NCBI RefSeq assembly: GCF_021018895.1
Contig: NC_079377.1
Location: forward strand, 12,920,501-12,984,500
DNA from: Seriola aureovittata
Lineage: Eukaryota; Chordata; Actinopteri; Carangiformes; Carangidae
Direction: 5' to 3'
DNA: 64,000 nucleotides
Under the pieces are notes generated by a model. It did no database searches, was not told the origin of the DNA, and was given only the letters and a program-made list of their open reading frames with translations. Both the position numbers and the translations under genes were made by a program. Positions 33,685-48,600 of this stretch are shown one piece after another. Numbering within the stretch: the stretch's first letter is position 1; each line of letters starts with the position of its first letter.

Positions 33685-36600
33685 GTCCTGAGTCATTAGG
33701 CTGTTATTCCAGGATTTGGGGCTTAAGGCTGAGGCAGAATAACAGGCCAGGGGCTTAAAGGAGAGAGGAAGAGAATGAAAGCGTATACGTTTTATTTTAA
33801 GGCATGTTTTAAGGAAATGGGAATTATATTACCTAGTTAAAGTGCAATATATCATAGTAACAAACTGCATTGAGAACAGAACTCAGAGGTAAAACTCAGA
33901 GGCATGAATATAAAATGACTTGGGAATCCATTGATAAAACATCTGTTGTAGGCAATAAAACCAGATTCAAACAAGAGACGCAAACACACTGGAACTCAGG
34001 GAAGAACTCTGGGCTCTGTGAATGTTTCCTTTTATATCCAAGATGACAAGCTTCAGTAAAGCAGTACCATATTTATGACAGTCTGAATTAATAGCTAACA
34101 TTAATAGTTTTTCATGGACAAAGGAAAAATAAAAAATGGTTAATCACCTGTATTATTTTTTATTAGCTTTTCATTTGTTGTATAATTCTTTATGAGTTTG
34201 CTTGTTGTCTTAGGCTAAAATCTAAAATCTAGATAAAGACAGGAAGAAGTTATTGTATGTAAGCGTATTGTATGTGTATTCACGCAACAACTTGGCGAGA
34301 ACCATACAGCTCAAGTCCAACACTATTTGTTGTTTTAAAATTAATTCATGCCAGTGTTTAACACCTTATCAAGGTTGGAAAAAAAATACTTAAGACCCAT
34401 AAAACTTGCTTTTGAAATTCTCATTATCCCTATTTCTCATCTCAACGCCTTTCAATAGTTTTGCATGTTATTTATTTATTCATGTTTATTTTATATGAGC
34501 TATGACAGGACTGGGAGACTTGTGATGCTGTTATAACCTGGGTCTCTCACCAGTACATTTATCTTGTTTGATCAGCATGAATGAGTGGAACCGGATACTC
34601 TACAAGAAGACCACATTGTTGATTGACCAAAAAACAATTATTCAGTGCCAGCGTGTGTGTATATGCATGTGTATGAGAGATGTATGGGAGAGAAAGATAC
34701 TCACTTGGCTCTGAGTCCGTCAGTGCCGTACGGTTGCAGCAGGTACTGATGGACAGTTTTGTTCCGTAACGTCCCCGCCAACTTGATTTTCTTTCGCGAC
34801 CGATGCAGGTTGATGATGTAGATCGTTATGGACCCTCTCACATAGTTATGACTGTTATCATAAAGAAAATAATGAAAGATTACATTAATATTCTTTACAT
34901 TTAGAAATGAAAATCGGGACACAATAAGAAAAAGAGGCTCCGTCCCACATCTGTTAATGGGGATTCATTATATATTACAGTGCCATGTTGAATAAAATTC
35001 TCTATAATTAAAGATGACTACAAAGAGAAGAAAGTCTTTGATATTTTTATTACATATAGTAATAGCATCAAACCACTACTCTTTGATCTGATCTAGATCA
35101 AAAGGCTTGCAGAAATATAATAAAGATAAAGCATGAAGCAAGTTGTCCTAAAACCGATCATTTATATTTAGTATGAATGACACATTTCATTTTCAAAGCC
35201 TTTATCATCCTTATAAAGCCTATCTGATACAACAATCTGCTTCTCTTGTTCAGTATTCAATATTAAAACTTGTTGCTGTATGGTCCAGGGTCAGATGAAG
35301 GGTGTGAACACAACGGGCAGCACTTCTTAAGTTACACAGACAACAGTGTTTGAGTCCCTCTCCTGAGAGCAAAGCACTGGGGACACAACTTGATAAGGAT
35401 ATGGGCAAAAGGTAAATAACTAAGTGAGACAGATAAGACAAACATGATAAAATCTAATAAGGGCCCAAATATGAGGACAAAGACAACACAGCTGTAGTGA
35501 ATACCACATGTCGGCCCTGGTGTTCAGGGTCAGGGCTGTGCATTGGCCGGTCTGGTAGACACCTCTCTCGTTTACCACCTCTAAACTCATATCTTTAAAG
35601 CAATCTTGGTTTTTGGTTGGATGTTTATCTTTGCTCTCTTGGGCACAGGGTGAGCCATTTATTTCATCAACCCCGCAAGACTGCTAATATTCAATACATT
35701 TACCAAGAGCAATAAAGTAGAGTGCTGCCGGCAGGAACACTGTGTGTCTGGCTCTGTGTTAAACTAATTCAGCCGCATTTCTGAGAAACGTGGACCATGG
35801 CTCCAAGAGATAGATCAGATGGTTAGATGGAAGAGAGAGATAATGACCTCTAAGGCCTTTCAAATGATGAGGCTTTTAGAGATCCAAACCAGGAACATAA
35901 ACATGTGTTGATGCCGTTTGATGTTGGAGCATCTCTGGAAAGTGAAAAAAATGTCAAGCAAACCACTAAAAGGGGTAAAAGGCCGGTGAAAGTCAAATAT
36001 CTAATCTGCAAAGACTTTTCAAACCACTGACTGCCTGAGCACATGTATAGTCTTTGCTGTCTAACACAGTACAGTCAAACCGCTAAGACTACAATAGATC
36101 GTCCACTTGTGGGATGACTGAGTAAAACCACAAAGTGGCAGAAATAATGGCAAGTGACGTGGCTTTGGATTCAAGAGGGACTGCTTTAGTGCTTCACTGA
36201 TCAGATGAGTCCAGGACTAATTGGTATGTTAAGTGGAGCTGAGCAGCACCACATGCCATGGACATCTCCTTACTTCCAAATTCACCATACTTACCAGGTG
36301 GCTGAAAGAGGACACTCGTTGAAAACTATTTCAAATATTTGCGTACATGTCATCAGGCCTCATGTGGCTTTGTTTGTTGGTTATGCAATTCCTACCCATT
36401 TATCGGCCATCTATCTTTGCAGTGCTCCACTATTTTTCTAAAAGATGCTCCGCCTGTAAACGAGCCCTGTCTAGGGTAAGGCCGTAAGTCTAGCCTGGTG
36501 CTGACAGCCTCTGGCCTAGGTTAAATGATAACCTTGAACAGGCCATGATGGCACTCTTTATCTCCTCCCGGCACAGACCACCGTATTGTCCCTCCCCCTC

Positions 36601-39600
36601 CCCCTCGGATACCCCCCTCCAGCCAATCCGAGATGGGATAAAGGCCTAGCACACCTTTCAGCGGCTCTTTGACGGCAGGGAGACAGAACCCACACACCTG
36701 ATAAGTGATACCCGTTAAGTTTTAAAGGCTCTGAGCTGTGAATGAGCAGGTGTCTGCGGTCTACTTATTTATGAGAAGCCGAATGGGCCGGCTGGGGATT
36801 TTGTTCTTCCCCACCAGACACTGTGCCTCAGGTGTTTGCAGCAGGACACAGGACACAGAAAAAGTTAACACTGTCTGTTTTCCATCTATATCTTCCAAGA
36901 CATTCCCAAAGTATTACTACACATCACTTAAAGGCCAAGAGCATGTGTGCCTTGTCATCTGTCTGTCTCGAATTTGAAAAATCACGGCACATAATGTACA
37001 CGCTTGCTTTGTTTAAGTGCAAGTTACAAACTAATCCCAGGTGGTTAGGCTGTAGCACTTACTTGTAGTAGCTGGTACAGTGGGCGTAGATGCGTAGCTT
37101 GTCTCGTATGACTCGTCCTGGTTGTGGCCTCCTCTGTAGTCCAGCCACCCGCACCGCTAAAACCCTCGGACCAACCAGACGCTTGAAGACCAGAGAAAAC
37201 CAGTAATCCTGTAAGGGCAACACCATTACATACAGAAGCACACAGACACTGGCATTACTTTCTATGCCAGTATGGGTTCATTTTCTCATCATAATGCTCA
37301 GGGCAGGATTCTGTTAAAAGACACAATGCCAAAGTGGGCAGGTGTGGAAAGGACTGTTTAAAGACCTAATATGTAAGCAGCTGTGAAACAATTTAAAATC
37401 ATTGCCAACTCCACTGTATTTAAATGCATGAGGATTTTTATTGAAAGAGACCTTTTATAACAGCAATGTTGGATCTGGATTCCCCTGAAAGGAAATATTG
37501 CTAAAATTTCCATTTTGTTTATTCAGTCATGAAATGCCCTGGTGATTGTGCAAACAGATTAAGTTTTGCAAACTGTGAGAATTGAGAATGTGCCAGCAAA
37601 ACAGCTCGTCTGCGACGGGGTGAAAATTAGAGATATAATCCACATAAATGTGAGATCCAGATATGTTAGCACTCTGACACTCAACATTTTGTTGGAACTG
37701 ACTGTCCCATGTAACATGCCACATTGTATCTAATAACCGCTGACCCGTTTAGAAATTGACAGGTCTTAAATATGACATTTTTACTAAATATTATGTTCAA
37801 TCATGAATTGCTGTTTTCTCTTATCATTGTTGAGTGGTACACTATACTGTGTCTCACTCTATAGACTACACAGACTCAACACCTCTCCAAGAGACCCAGA
37901 ACAACATGTGTTCCTCAGGAAGTTCCCATGCAATCCTGCATATGGCAACATTTAAGGGCTTCTTTTTTCCATGCAGACTTTAACTTAATTTGCTGCCAAG
38001 GCATCGAAGAAGCAGAGCACAGTATGGAACTGTATAGTGTTGGCCACAAGCACAGGGATGGAAGGACAAATGTATGGCCAGAACTGTGATCTGTGATTAT
38101 TGTGTAGTGTATAAAACAAAGAACAGTTATGAGTCTAGAGTTTTACTTGTGCAAGCTAGCTGGAGAGGTGATACATTCTTGCTCTGTGTTTTAAAAATTT
38201 TAAAACCCAAGTAAAAGAAACCATGATAAATTGACATATTTCAAACTATGGCTGTGTTAAAATCCCTGACCTGAAACCTGAATTGACGGGACACACTTCA
38301 GACATTTTTTTGGGAAATATCAGCTGAGGTCCTAAATCTTCAGCGGTCTGACTGTCTGCCTGTTTTCCTGTCTAATTGCCTGTCTGTCTCCCTGTCTTTT
38401 TCGCCCCCAGCTTTTCTTATCTGGATAGATAGACAGATGAATTAGCGGAACAACCATCACTTTCACATCAAATCAAAATACCATCTGCACCCAAAAAACA
38501 GAGTGAAAGACAGATAGGCACAAGTAAACACGTAACATGTCAAGGACTCCAGAAAAGTAAAACAATACACCAGAGACCAATCAAACCTCAGCTGCATAGT
38601 TAAGTGAACAGAGGATGGTAACAAGGAAGATTAACCTTTAATGTTTTGCTAAATAGGTCAAATGTGAGTCTGATTGCCTGGTTGAGATCCTGTTTATGTC
38701 TCAGCATCCAAGAAGTTCAACATTTCAGTGTTTTTAATTTAGAAGCACACAATCTCCAGCAAGCTTTAACTAAATAGACTTTTCAAAATGAGGAAAAGCA
38801 CACCCAGGAAGAGGTAAAAAATATCTAAAGGCATACCCACAATATGCAGAGTCATGAAGGTTTGCACATGTTCAACATGGGGAGAAGCCTGCTGTCTTAT
38901 CTCTCTGCTTTGTATCTGAGAAAAAAATATTTTTTTCTGAGGGCTAGATAAATGTCGTTAAGGTGGGGCATTTGAATGGCAATTTTTTCAGATAGGAGCA
39001 ATATGATTTCACTTGCCATACACTATATACTGACATCTCTGTTCCTCAAAGAATTAAGTTTACAACATACCTCTGGAGGCATACAACAGGTGAGGAGTGT
39101 GAATAAAACAAAACAGAAAAAGGAGAAGATTATTGGAACAGAAGAGCGAGTAAGAAAAAAGGGAAGGGGTAAGTGTGGAAAAGGGTGAAGTGGGCCCAGG
39201 TCTTTGACTGGATTGTACCAATGGGGGAGTTATCCTAAAGGGGAAGGGGCCAGGTCATAAATTTCCCATGCAGAGGACAGGTTGGCCCTGCAGTGCATTC
39301 TCTCAGCAGGTAGGCTGGTGCAGCTTTCAGACATCCAGCCATGTTAAAAGCATTGTGATCCAAGCGGGAGACCATTATTCCCAGAAAAATAATGGAGTCG
39401 AAGAGGGAAGGAAATGAAGTCATCTCGATTATTTAATATCATATAGTTGAAGAGAGGTAGAAGAAAGTGCATGTCTGCAAGACAGAACTAATGAAAGTTT
39501 AAGTTAAATGTTATTGTCAGATTTTGCAGTGTTAGTGGTTTGTTTGTTAGTGGTTGAAGTGGTATTTTGAGAGTGCCAATACTCTATTCTAGCAGCTTTT

Positions 39601-42600
39601 TCTGACCAAAGAAAGAATAAAAGAATCTGGAATAATAACAAACGTTTGATAAATAAGATAAATGCCTTGAACATCGTCTATCTCCTTTATTATAGCAACA
39701 ATAATTTACTGTGCAAGTCCTTAATGTAAGCCTCTCGCCCCCGCTTTGCCTCGGCTTAATATAAACAATTTTCTTTCTTTTTTTTTATGAACTTAATAAA
39801 AATGTTTTATGTACTTGGCTGGTGGTAGCTTTTTATCACTCCCTCACACTTAAAGACTTTGAAGTCTCCATATTTATTAATATGTTTGAGTATAAAGGAA
39901 AATTATGACCTCAGATGAATGTCTCCTACACATCTGTGGTGTTCAGATTCAGGCTAATCATGTGCAAATACATAAAAAAACAGTGTATTTCACAGTGTTG
40001 TGGACTCAGCTTGTTGTGTTTCTGTCTGTAGCATTATTGAGACCAAACCATGGAGGAACTTGGGACTGGGCAGTTCCATTTCACACAGTGTTGCAGGCTA
40101 TTTTACTAACGTGCCTGTGTATCAGCATCTCAGGTTACAGATCTCTCACCGGCCGACTGTCCCGCACAGAGAAGCACACAGTTGTGATGGGGGTTGAGGG
40201 GAGCAGTGACACTGTCCTGAGCTACTGACAAAGGGCTAAGGTTACATGGCATTTCGCCCCCGCGTCTATCCACTCATCACCACTAAACGCCTTTCATCTC
40301 AGCTAATAGCTCCCACGGGAAAGAGCGAGAGGTGCCATCGAGGCACTGGGTCTGGTACAGAAAAGGTCCAGAGCATTACAGGACCGTTCGGGTCAGATCC
40401 TTGTTATTATGATGAAGAAAGGTGAATTGAGGCCCTGATGTGAACCAACAGCCATTGTAATCCTTGCTGAACTGAAACTGAGAGACTTACAGGTAACGGG
40501 TTGAAGTGCTGGTCCACAAGGTGTGTGTATCCGTAGTCAAAGAATGAGTGACGCAACACAACATCTATCCCCTGCATAGCAGCCATACCCAGCGTGTTCA
40601 CCCACCTGAAACACAAATGAACATGCACACAAAACTATTAGGAATGTGATATATAGTGCTGATAAAACACATAATACATTGGGAATAAATACTTATTTCT
40701 TGTGCAGCTGGTTCAGTTCATTATCTACAGAACAGCTACAGTATGATAACAGTACTTACAGAAAGCCAGCAGCGTATGTGTCAGAGAGATTACTAATGCC
40801 TCCTGCCCATGCCGGCCCCAGTCCGCCAAGCCACACCTTCTTACCAGGACTATGTGTGTTCACAACCTACAATGAGGGATGAAAACAAAGGTGTATCAAC
40901 AAAATCCATCCTGAATTCAACTTTGTGAAAGCGCCATATGAAATTTGCTTCAGGGTCTTTTGAATCAATACATTCAAATTTATTCTAAGGACCATTAAAA
41001 TAGGATGATGCATTTTTAGTAATCCATGATTTTTTTTTTAATTCTATATAATGTTTTCCTGTTACTGACTGAATTTGAGTGAGTCTGCAAGCTGATGTAA
41101 AGTCATTACAGCTGACAACGAAACAGAAATATAAATGTAGACACTGATTAATAATAATGCACATAAAGAAACACAAAAACCTGATCTTATCGACTTTGGT
41201 AAGGCACACAAGAATCCCACTCCTGTTACATATCATTGAATGTTTTAAGTTTTGTTCTTGGGAATGGTTGCTTCTTTTTCCCCGAGGCACTTTGGCACTG
41301 TTCATCTATGACAACTCAGCAAGTCAGCCGCAGCAGCCAGTGTTGATAATATTACCTCATGGTGGACACAACCCTTTTACCCTGAGGGTTCACTCCTGTG
41401 GTTTGCACATATGGCTTTATAATCAAAAAAACTAGCTGAGATCTGAATGATCCATAACTTGGCAAACTCAAAAGAAATGTAAATATATTGCATGATGAAA
41501 ATTAGTTATTTCTTCATACTCTCCCTTGAGGCCGTCTGAAAGTCTAAACTGATAAAAATAAAAATTATTTAACAGGGAAAAGGACCTCTGAAATATACGC
41601 CGGACATTAATCTTATTTTGTGCAGTACAGATCTAGAACTGAATTAGTTTTCTGCACACACAGTATATATAAACTGAAATTATTTATGGAGGAAAGCTTA
41701 TGTACCTTGGTGACTTTAGTGATCTGCTCCGTCAATGTGTCCAATAGACGGGTTTTTAGGAAGTCCTCCACTTTGTTCACTCTGCCGTCCATGTAATAGC
41801 TGTAATAAGAATCCAGGGTAAAGGCTGTGAGAGAAACACTCTGTACACACTGTAAAATGTGATTTTTATTACAGCACAGCACATAATAAAAACAATAAAC
41901 TGATATGTACACATTTTATTTTTTTCCATCCATCCATCCATCCATCCATCCATCCCACCTGCCTAATCTCTTCAGTTTGAACTTGTATAATTTATATTTA
42001 AAATTAATTCACATTTAAAGTAAAGATGAATAATAAAGAATATGTACTATATTGATCTTCATGTTCGACAACGTGAAACACTAAGGCAAATTTAAGTCAA
42101 GTCAAAGTATTGTCAAGTAAAAAGGCTTTATTATCTATTTGCCAAACAAAATGTTCCCCCATTATTAAGATACTAATACTAGATACTAGATATAAATATT
42201 CCATGTTATTGAAAAACTTTCTTTGGGTCAAACCTGTGCAGTTAACAATCCTAGTGCCATTATCCTTCATCAATTAGGTGAATAATATTCTATGACATAG
42301 TATAACAACTTTTTACACTACCAAGTAGGTCAATGTCATTTCACAGTAAAACATTGACAAGACAGAGAAACAACTTCATAAATGCAACACTCGCTTGGAT
42401 TCAGTGTTGGTAGGGCTCGTTATGGACTGCAGGTTTAAAAGCCAAACAGAGTATAATTTCATTGGTCTTTCACCACAACAACTATGATGAACAGGGACCG
42501 ACATATTCAATTACACTTCAGTGTACTGAAAATCCAATTCTGTGTCAAAATGTGGGATTGCATAAGAGAGGAATTGGAAGCTCTGAGATTTCAGACTGAG

Positions 42601-45600
42601 ACCGAACAATACAGACCTCCATCTGCGGTGATCCTGTGTGTGAACGATAAAGACACAAAGACAGACGATAATAAGAGAAAATGTTAAGTGAGCATGATGA
42701 GAGAGGAATTTATCGGTAGTTAGAGCCAATGTCTTGAGGAACATCACCCTGCGGGCAGACAAAAAACCTATCCAAGATCCTCTGCAAGAGTCCAAGAGAG
42801 GAAAACAAGAGAGCAACAACCACATACTCTAGTTAATGTTTCAGGTACCGTAAAACACATTTATATTACTTATTTGCACAGCAGAAGAGAACAAAAAAAA
42901 AAAAACATGGTGCATGGCTCTGTGTAGCTTACTCTCTTAGACTAAGTTATTTCTGACACATTATTTATGGTAAGTATTAACGTGGTTGCAACATCATTAC
43001 ACCCAACACTGTTGAAATTGTTGACAGTTAACGGTACATTCCCTGATTTAGTTACAGTGGCAAACAGAGTCCCAAATCAAAACTTCAACAAGCATGGAGG
43101 AAATTTGAGAGTTCGAGGAATTTAGGTTTTTGCTATCAGTAACTAAGACTGAATCAGATTTAAGGTTCATTAGTCGACTGATCTTCATTGTCAGATTTTA
43201 CAGGCTCCAAAAGAGAATATATTATCACTCTGAGTGCTAGTCAAACATATTTAAACCTCTCATATTCTAAGATATTGTAAGCTGAGGTTTTTTTTTTTTT
43301 TTTTTTTAAAGTCTTTTCTCAGTGGTCTGGCTTCACTTAATACTTATCAAATACTTTTTGGCAGACAGCAGCAAGATTTAAAGGCTAACTTCATGGTTAT
43401 TAATACTAAGCACTAAGACTTTAATGGACATCCACCTGTGAATATCCAGCCCTGTAGGATGAGCTTTTGCTTTTTTCTGGAGGTACAGAATGAAACCGTC
43501 ATCATTATGGTGGAAAATTATTAGTGAAATAAGAAAACGTTATGGCTCAATCCTTAAATCCATTTGCCTTCATTGGTTCTATTTTTAAGTTAGCAATGAC
43601 ATAACAAAAACTGGAACGGAAACAGATGTAACACCTGTTAATTAGAGATTCAAAAAAATCTGTTCCTCGTTGCAGAACAGATTTCTCCTCTGAATCTTCT
43701 AAAGCAACAAATGTTATTAGTAACATACCAGACCAGCTCAGTCCAGTCCTGCTTAAAGCTGCAAATGTTTTGTAACAATTTAGCTTTTTTTCTTTCCTAG
43801 AACCAGAGAACACTCCTAGAAAACTACGACAGGGAATTACAATTGAAGAAATCAGAGAATGCTATTCAACAGTATTGTATTGTTAATAATAAGGCCAACA
43901 GATTTTTAAAAAAAAAAGAAAGAAAAAAAAGTCAAATCTCTATTGAACCTGTTTTGGAAAAGAGTGGAAATGACAGATGTGTCAACAAAACTGCTGAGAA
44001 TAAAGCTACACTTTGTTCACGTGGGGTGAAGCAGTGTTGCAATCTGAGTTTAACTTCGTTGAAATTTTCGTCACAGTGTTGGAAAAGTCCCAAGCTCCTG
44101 GCCTCAAACTGTAAACAACGCAGGGATTAAGTCATAGCTTTACACAAATTATTTGGTTATCCTGTCATCTTTCCAGAGCGCTCACAATAATTCTTCAGTC
44201 CAGATCCCAGGGAAAGAAATTCCACTTCATATATGGAAACAATAAAAAAAAAACTGTACAAGTTATTATAGCTGTATCTTGAGCTACGAATCAGTACCAC
44301 TGGGAATTTTCGCTACGGTCAGGTAACAAGGAAAGATTAGCTTTCTTTGCTAAACACTCAAGTTTGGTGGTTCATTAGAGCAGAAACCTCAAAAAGAAAT
44401 ATGCAGAAAGATTGTTCTAGTATTTTGGCCTGGATTAAGGGGATCATAGTTTGGTATTCATAAAATTGCTCAAGTTCCTAAAACAGAACCAAGAACTTTT
44501 CCTTTGTTCATCCACAAACTGACATGATACTTCAGCTGCCAGACTGACCAGAATTCAATAAAATGCAAAAATGAATAACATTGTGTCCAAATGTTTTCAG
44601 ACAAAGATCCAGAGCTTGTTTTACATGTCTCTCAGTGAGTGCCAGCACCACATCAAAGACAGCTCTCTAACAAAACTACCTCTATTAACACAGAAATATA
44701 GTACAGACTACACAAATACATGTGATCAAATCAGCCAGGAAACAGAAACAGAGGTGAAAGAGGATCAATACCAAAAATGGAAAAAAACACTCATCTGAAA
44801 CTAAAAGTCTAGCGCTTTAAATCTTCCGTGAATATATTTACATTTAAATGTACTTAAGTTGAGTAATGATCACAGAGGATGTTTTTTTGGGGTTTTTTCT
44901 TTTTTTTGGTGACTAATTGAAACATCCTCTGCATGGATTCCTCTTCTCATCCTTTAAACCCCTAGTAGTAACTAAAGCATTTGTGAAGTGAAATGGGAAT
45001 ATTCAAGTAAAGCGTGAATATAGTCTTTAAAAGTTTAACTGCATAACTGCACATTTAAGTGTCAAGGAATGGCCACCTGGAATAGTAAGCGATTTGGGGT
45101 GAGCGGAGGGGTAGCAAAGCAAGACAAGGATGTGGTCCTTGATGTGGTCCAGCAGGTTATCATCAGGTTATCATCAATCATTAAATAACAGCTGAAGGAT
45201 ATGTAGCTTCCCTCAGGAATGCCATCAGTAAATTTATAGTCCCTCTGTGATTTTCAGACTAGTCTGAAAATCTTTAACATCTTTTTACTCCACTCAGCTA
45301 TAAATAAGCAGCACCCCAGGCTCTCTGGCATGCAGTACCACTGTCATCCTGACAAGGAACAAGAAAGATGTGGGTATCCTGTGTTATCCTGGCGCGGTTA
45401 AAGTGTGACCGCTTAGCTGCAAAGACTGAAGCTGAACAAAGTGAAAAGCTTCTGATTCACTTTTATGCCACAGTGCACAGTACAAGAGGTGTCCATTTTC
45501 AAACGCAAGGGTCATTAAAGTGTACGTTTCATAACCTCATCATCAGTGTTGCGCATGAACTCGTTCGATGGACACGTGCATATTTTTTGTGAACGCCAAA

Positions 45601-48600
45601 CTGAACGAATCGGTCGTCCCTCACGATTTACGATAGTTTTACGGCACGCCGCATGACGTCTCCTTAGACACGGCCCAGCATGGCTGGCGCTAGCGGCACA
45701 GACGGACAGTAAAGACGCATCTAGTACTGCTGGAGCCAGTTTGTTTGAGCATTTGAAGCAGTTCAACTAACAAACAAGTGAAGACTCATACGGATTATAT
45801 TTACATACGGATTTTGAATGTAACTAATGTCTGTGATTCTTCAGCGGTGTACAATAATTCATTTAGTTTCGGAGTGGCAATGATTTGGGGCTGGTGATGG
45901 ATGGTTGAAGGGGGTTACATTTAAAGAGAATAGCGGCCTATTTATTTATTAAAAAAAAAAAAAAGAACAACAACAAATGAACAAAAAAATAATAAAAAGA
46001 ACTATGAACCTGAACTAGTTAACTAGTTAATTTTCATCTGTATGAACTGAACTTTGAACGAGTTCTTTTTAAGTGTGAACTGGCACAACACTGATCATCA
46101 TTAAAGAGAGGGGGGGGGGGGGGTGGGCTTGCTTGCATGCTTGCTGTACACCCAGATGTTCACACTGCTAATACCCACTGATGGAACAATTAGGGCTCAC
46201 AGTAAGTGTGTTGCTCAGGGGCATCTCAACAGCAAATCCTGTGAAGAAAGAATGAATGTGTTTCGTTCACTTTTCTTGCTCACTGATCAGACACTTTTGA
46301 CTGGCTTAATTCTCACACCATGAGGCCACGCATTAGGTAAGGCGGAACATGTTATCAGTAGTCAGCATGCTAACATTTGCTAATTAGCTCTAAAAAGTAT
46401 GGCTGACTCTGCAGGGAATGTCATTAGTTTTGTCATAAAGTATTAGACAAACTGAAATTTTGACCAGGTGATGGTGCTAGAAATTACAGCGGAAAAAATT
46501 TAAGGTATCACCAAAGTGGACAATTCATTTACAGTCCATCCTTTGGGAGACATGAATATCTGTATTAGATTGTATAACAATCCATCCAATTGTTACTGAG
46601 CGGTTTCATTTAAAACCACAACGTCAACCTCGTGGTATAAGAGGAAAAGTCAGGGGATCACCAAGGTGGTTGAGATTCATCATCTGGGAACCATAAATGT
46701 TTGTAAAAAGTTTTATGGAAATCTATCTGATAGATGTTGAGATATGTTCGCTTGGACCAAAGAAGTGGACAGACTGACTGACCGACAGATCCCAAGAGCT
46801 ATGCTGCTAGCATGGCTGGAAAAATTACATTAAAAAAATTCAACAGGAACAATGTTACTCTGGATAATGCTTTCTAATGTTTTTACTGGAACTACTTTCT
46901 GCTGAGGAAATTGTCTCTATGAAAACTGTTGACTGTTCTGTGGATTATCCAGAGTACAGAGGTCACTTATTCTGGAGAGAGATGTCCTGGCAGATTTTTT
47001 CTTTTATGCACAATGAGCACCACAAATTAAATCTGTTCACTTTCATTGTTTTGGCAAGGAGGCAGAAATCTCAGAGATGTACTTCATCTAAAAAATCTGA
47101 GCAAATAAAACCAAAACAGTCGGCATATCGGTAAATCGGTATATCCATCACTAGTGGTACGACTCTAACTTACTTTAAACATTTTCTGGGCAAAGGTTAA
47201 AGTGACCTGAATAGAAAACACATTAAAAAAAACTTGTGCAGATGTGCATGTTTACCGGGATGTGCAGACATCCAGGCAAGTATGTTTGGAAAGAAAAACC
47301 TAATATTGCAGAAAGATGGGGAAAGATGGAAAGGCAAAGAGACGAAAAGACAGACAGACAGAATGACTAAACATTCTGATCATGTTTTGTTGGTGAATCC
47401 AAAAATGGAGAAGCAGTAACTGAGACAAGATGCTGCAAATGTAAAATACAATGTTGTGGAAAAAAAAAAAAAGTCAAAACATAATGTGCACCACATATCA
47501 ATGTTTCGTGGTCTGGAAGTACACAAATGTTTCACTACATAACCAACATGTTTCATCATCAGGAGCTCCAACAGAACAGAACCACCTCCAACCGAAGCCA
47601 CAGACAGACGTGCTCTCTAACAAAGCCATATGATGCTCTGCACCACTTTAGAATGAAAGCTGCATCTACAACCTACTACACTTGATTCAAAAAACTTGAG
47701 CCAGCTGCAGTGGAGTAAAACATGTGTCATAGACGTGTTAATGAGTGGTCCCCATTTTATTAGTTTGGCTTCTTTTGTAGAGGTCAGAGTTTCTGTCACG
47801 CAGCCTGGTTAGACTGGCATCTGGATCTCTAGTGTAAAATGGGCTAATTGACAGAGGGAATGAGCCAGAGCATATGGTTTGATTTTAACAGTGTGGGTGG
47901 TGTTTTTCTAAACCTTACTGACAGGCCTTCCTCCTTCCGTTTCTTCTAATTTCCCCTAATTAGACCTGACCTTCACCTTAATGACCGCTCACTCAGTCAC
48001 ACAGGGTTTGTCTGTACTTACGGTGGGTATGTCTTTTTGTATACATTTTACATGTGTGTGTAAAGAGAAACAGATAAAACACAGGGAAAAAGATCAAATC
48101 ATTGATATGTTTGTATGCATTCCTACAGTATGTGCAATAGACAAATGGCAGGTGTTACTAATTTAACACACACATACACGCTTGGGCTCCTTTTCTCCAC
48201 ATTATGCATCAGCCTCTCTAAGGAACAGCGTTAATAGTGGTTATTACTGGCTACTGCATTTACACAGTGTGCCGATAATGGTGGAAAAGCGCAACATGGC
48301 CTGTGCTGTTAAGTGAGTAGTCTGTTTTTTCAGAAGACTGCAGGTAGATTTCTGCAGTTTTCTACGGACAAAATAATAAAATAGGAAAAAAAGGGTAAAA
48401 TACCTACTGTTGCCACGTAACCGCATCTACAACTGAGCCAGCATTCTTCATGAACCTGAAAGTCAGAAAAACAGAGGTATCTTTACCTGAGTGGTATTAA
48501 TACTTCAAAGTCTTCAACCTTTTCCACAGTTGTAGTCATTAATACTACGGTAACATTTTACCCCCCAACATAACTGCCAAGACCTGGGGATGTGGAAATA

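Larger units (their letters stand above)
41800..48407 (-). other. Large HPSE2 intron with transposon insertions
   Basis: This 6.6 kb intron holds an (ATCC)n run at 41926-41955, a T-run near 43290, the hAT-like element at 45544-46093 and repeat copy 3 at about 46340-46830. Reading frames at 43547-44798 and 46877-47633 show no family resemblance. A segment at 47840-47990 with TAATTAG and TAATGAC motifs could be conserved non-coding DNA. Confidence 0.45.

Noticed and set aside
45515..45766. Minus-strand Cys-containing frame (possible BED or zinc-finger remnant) in the hAT-like element
   Set aside because: Cys/His spacing does not fit a BED finger, and the frame runs beyond the transposon end.
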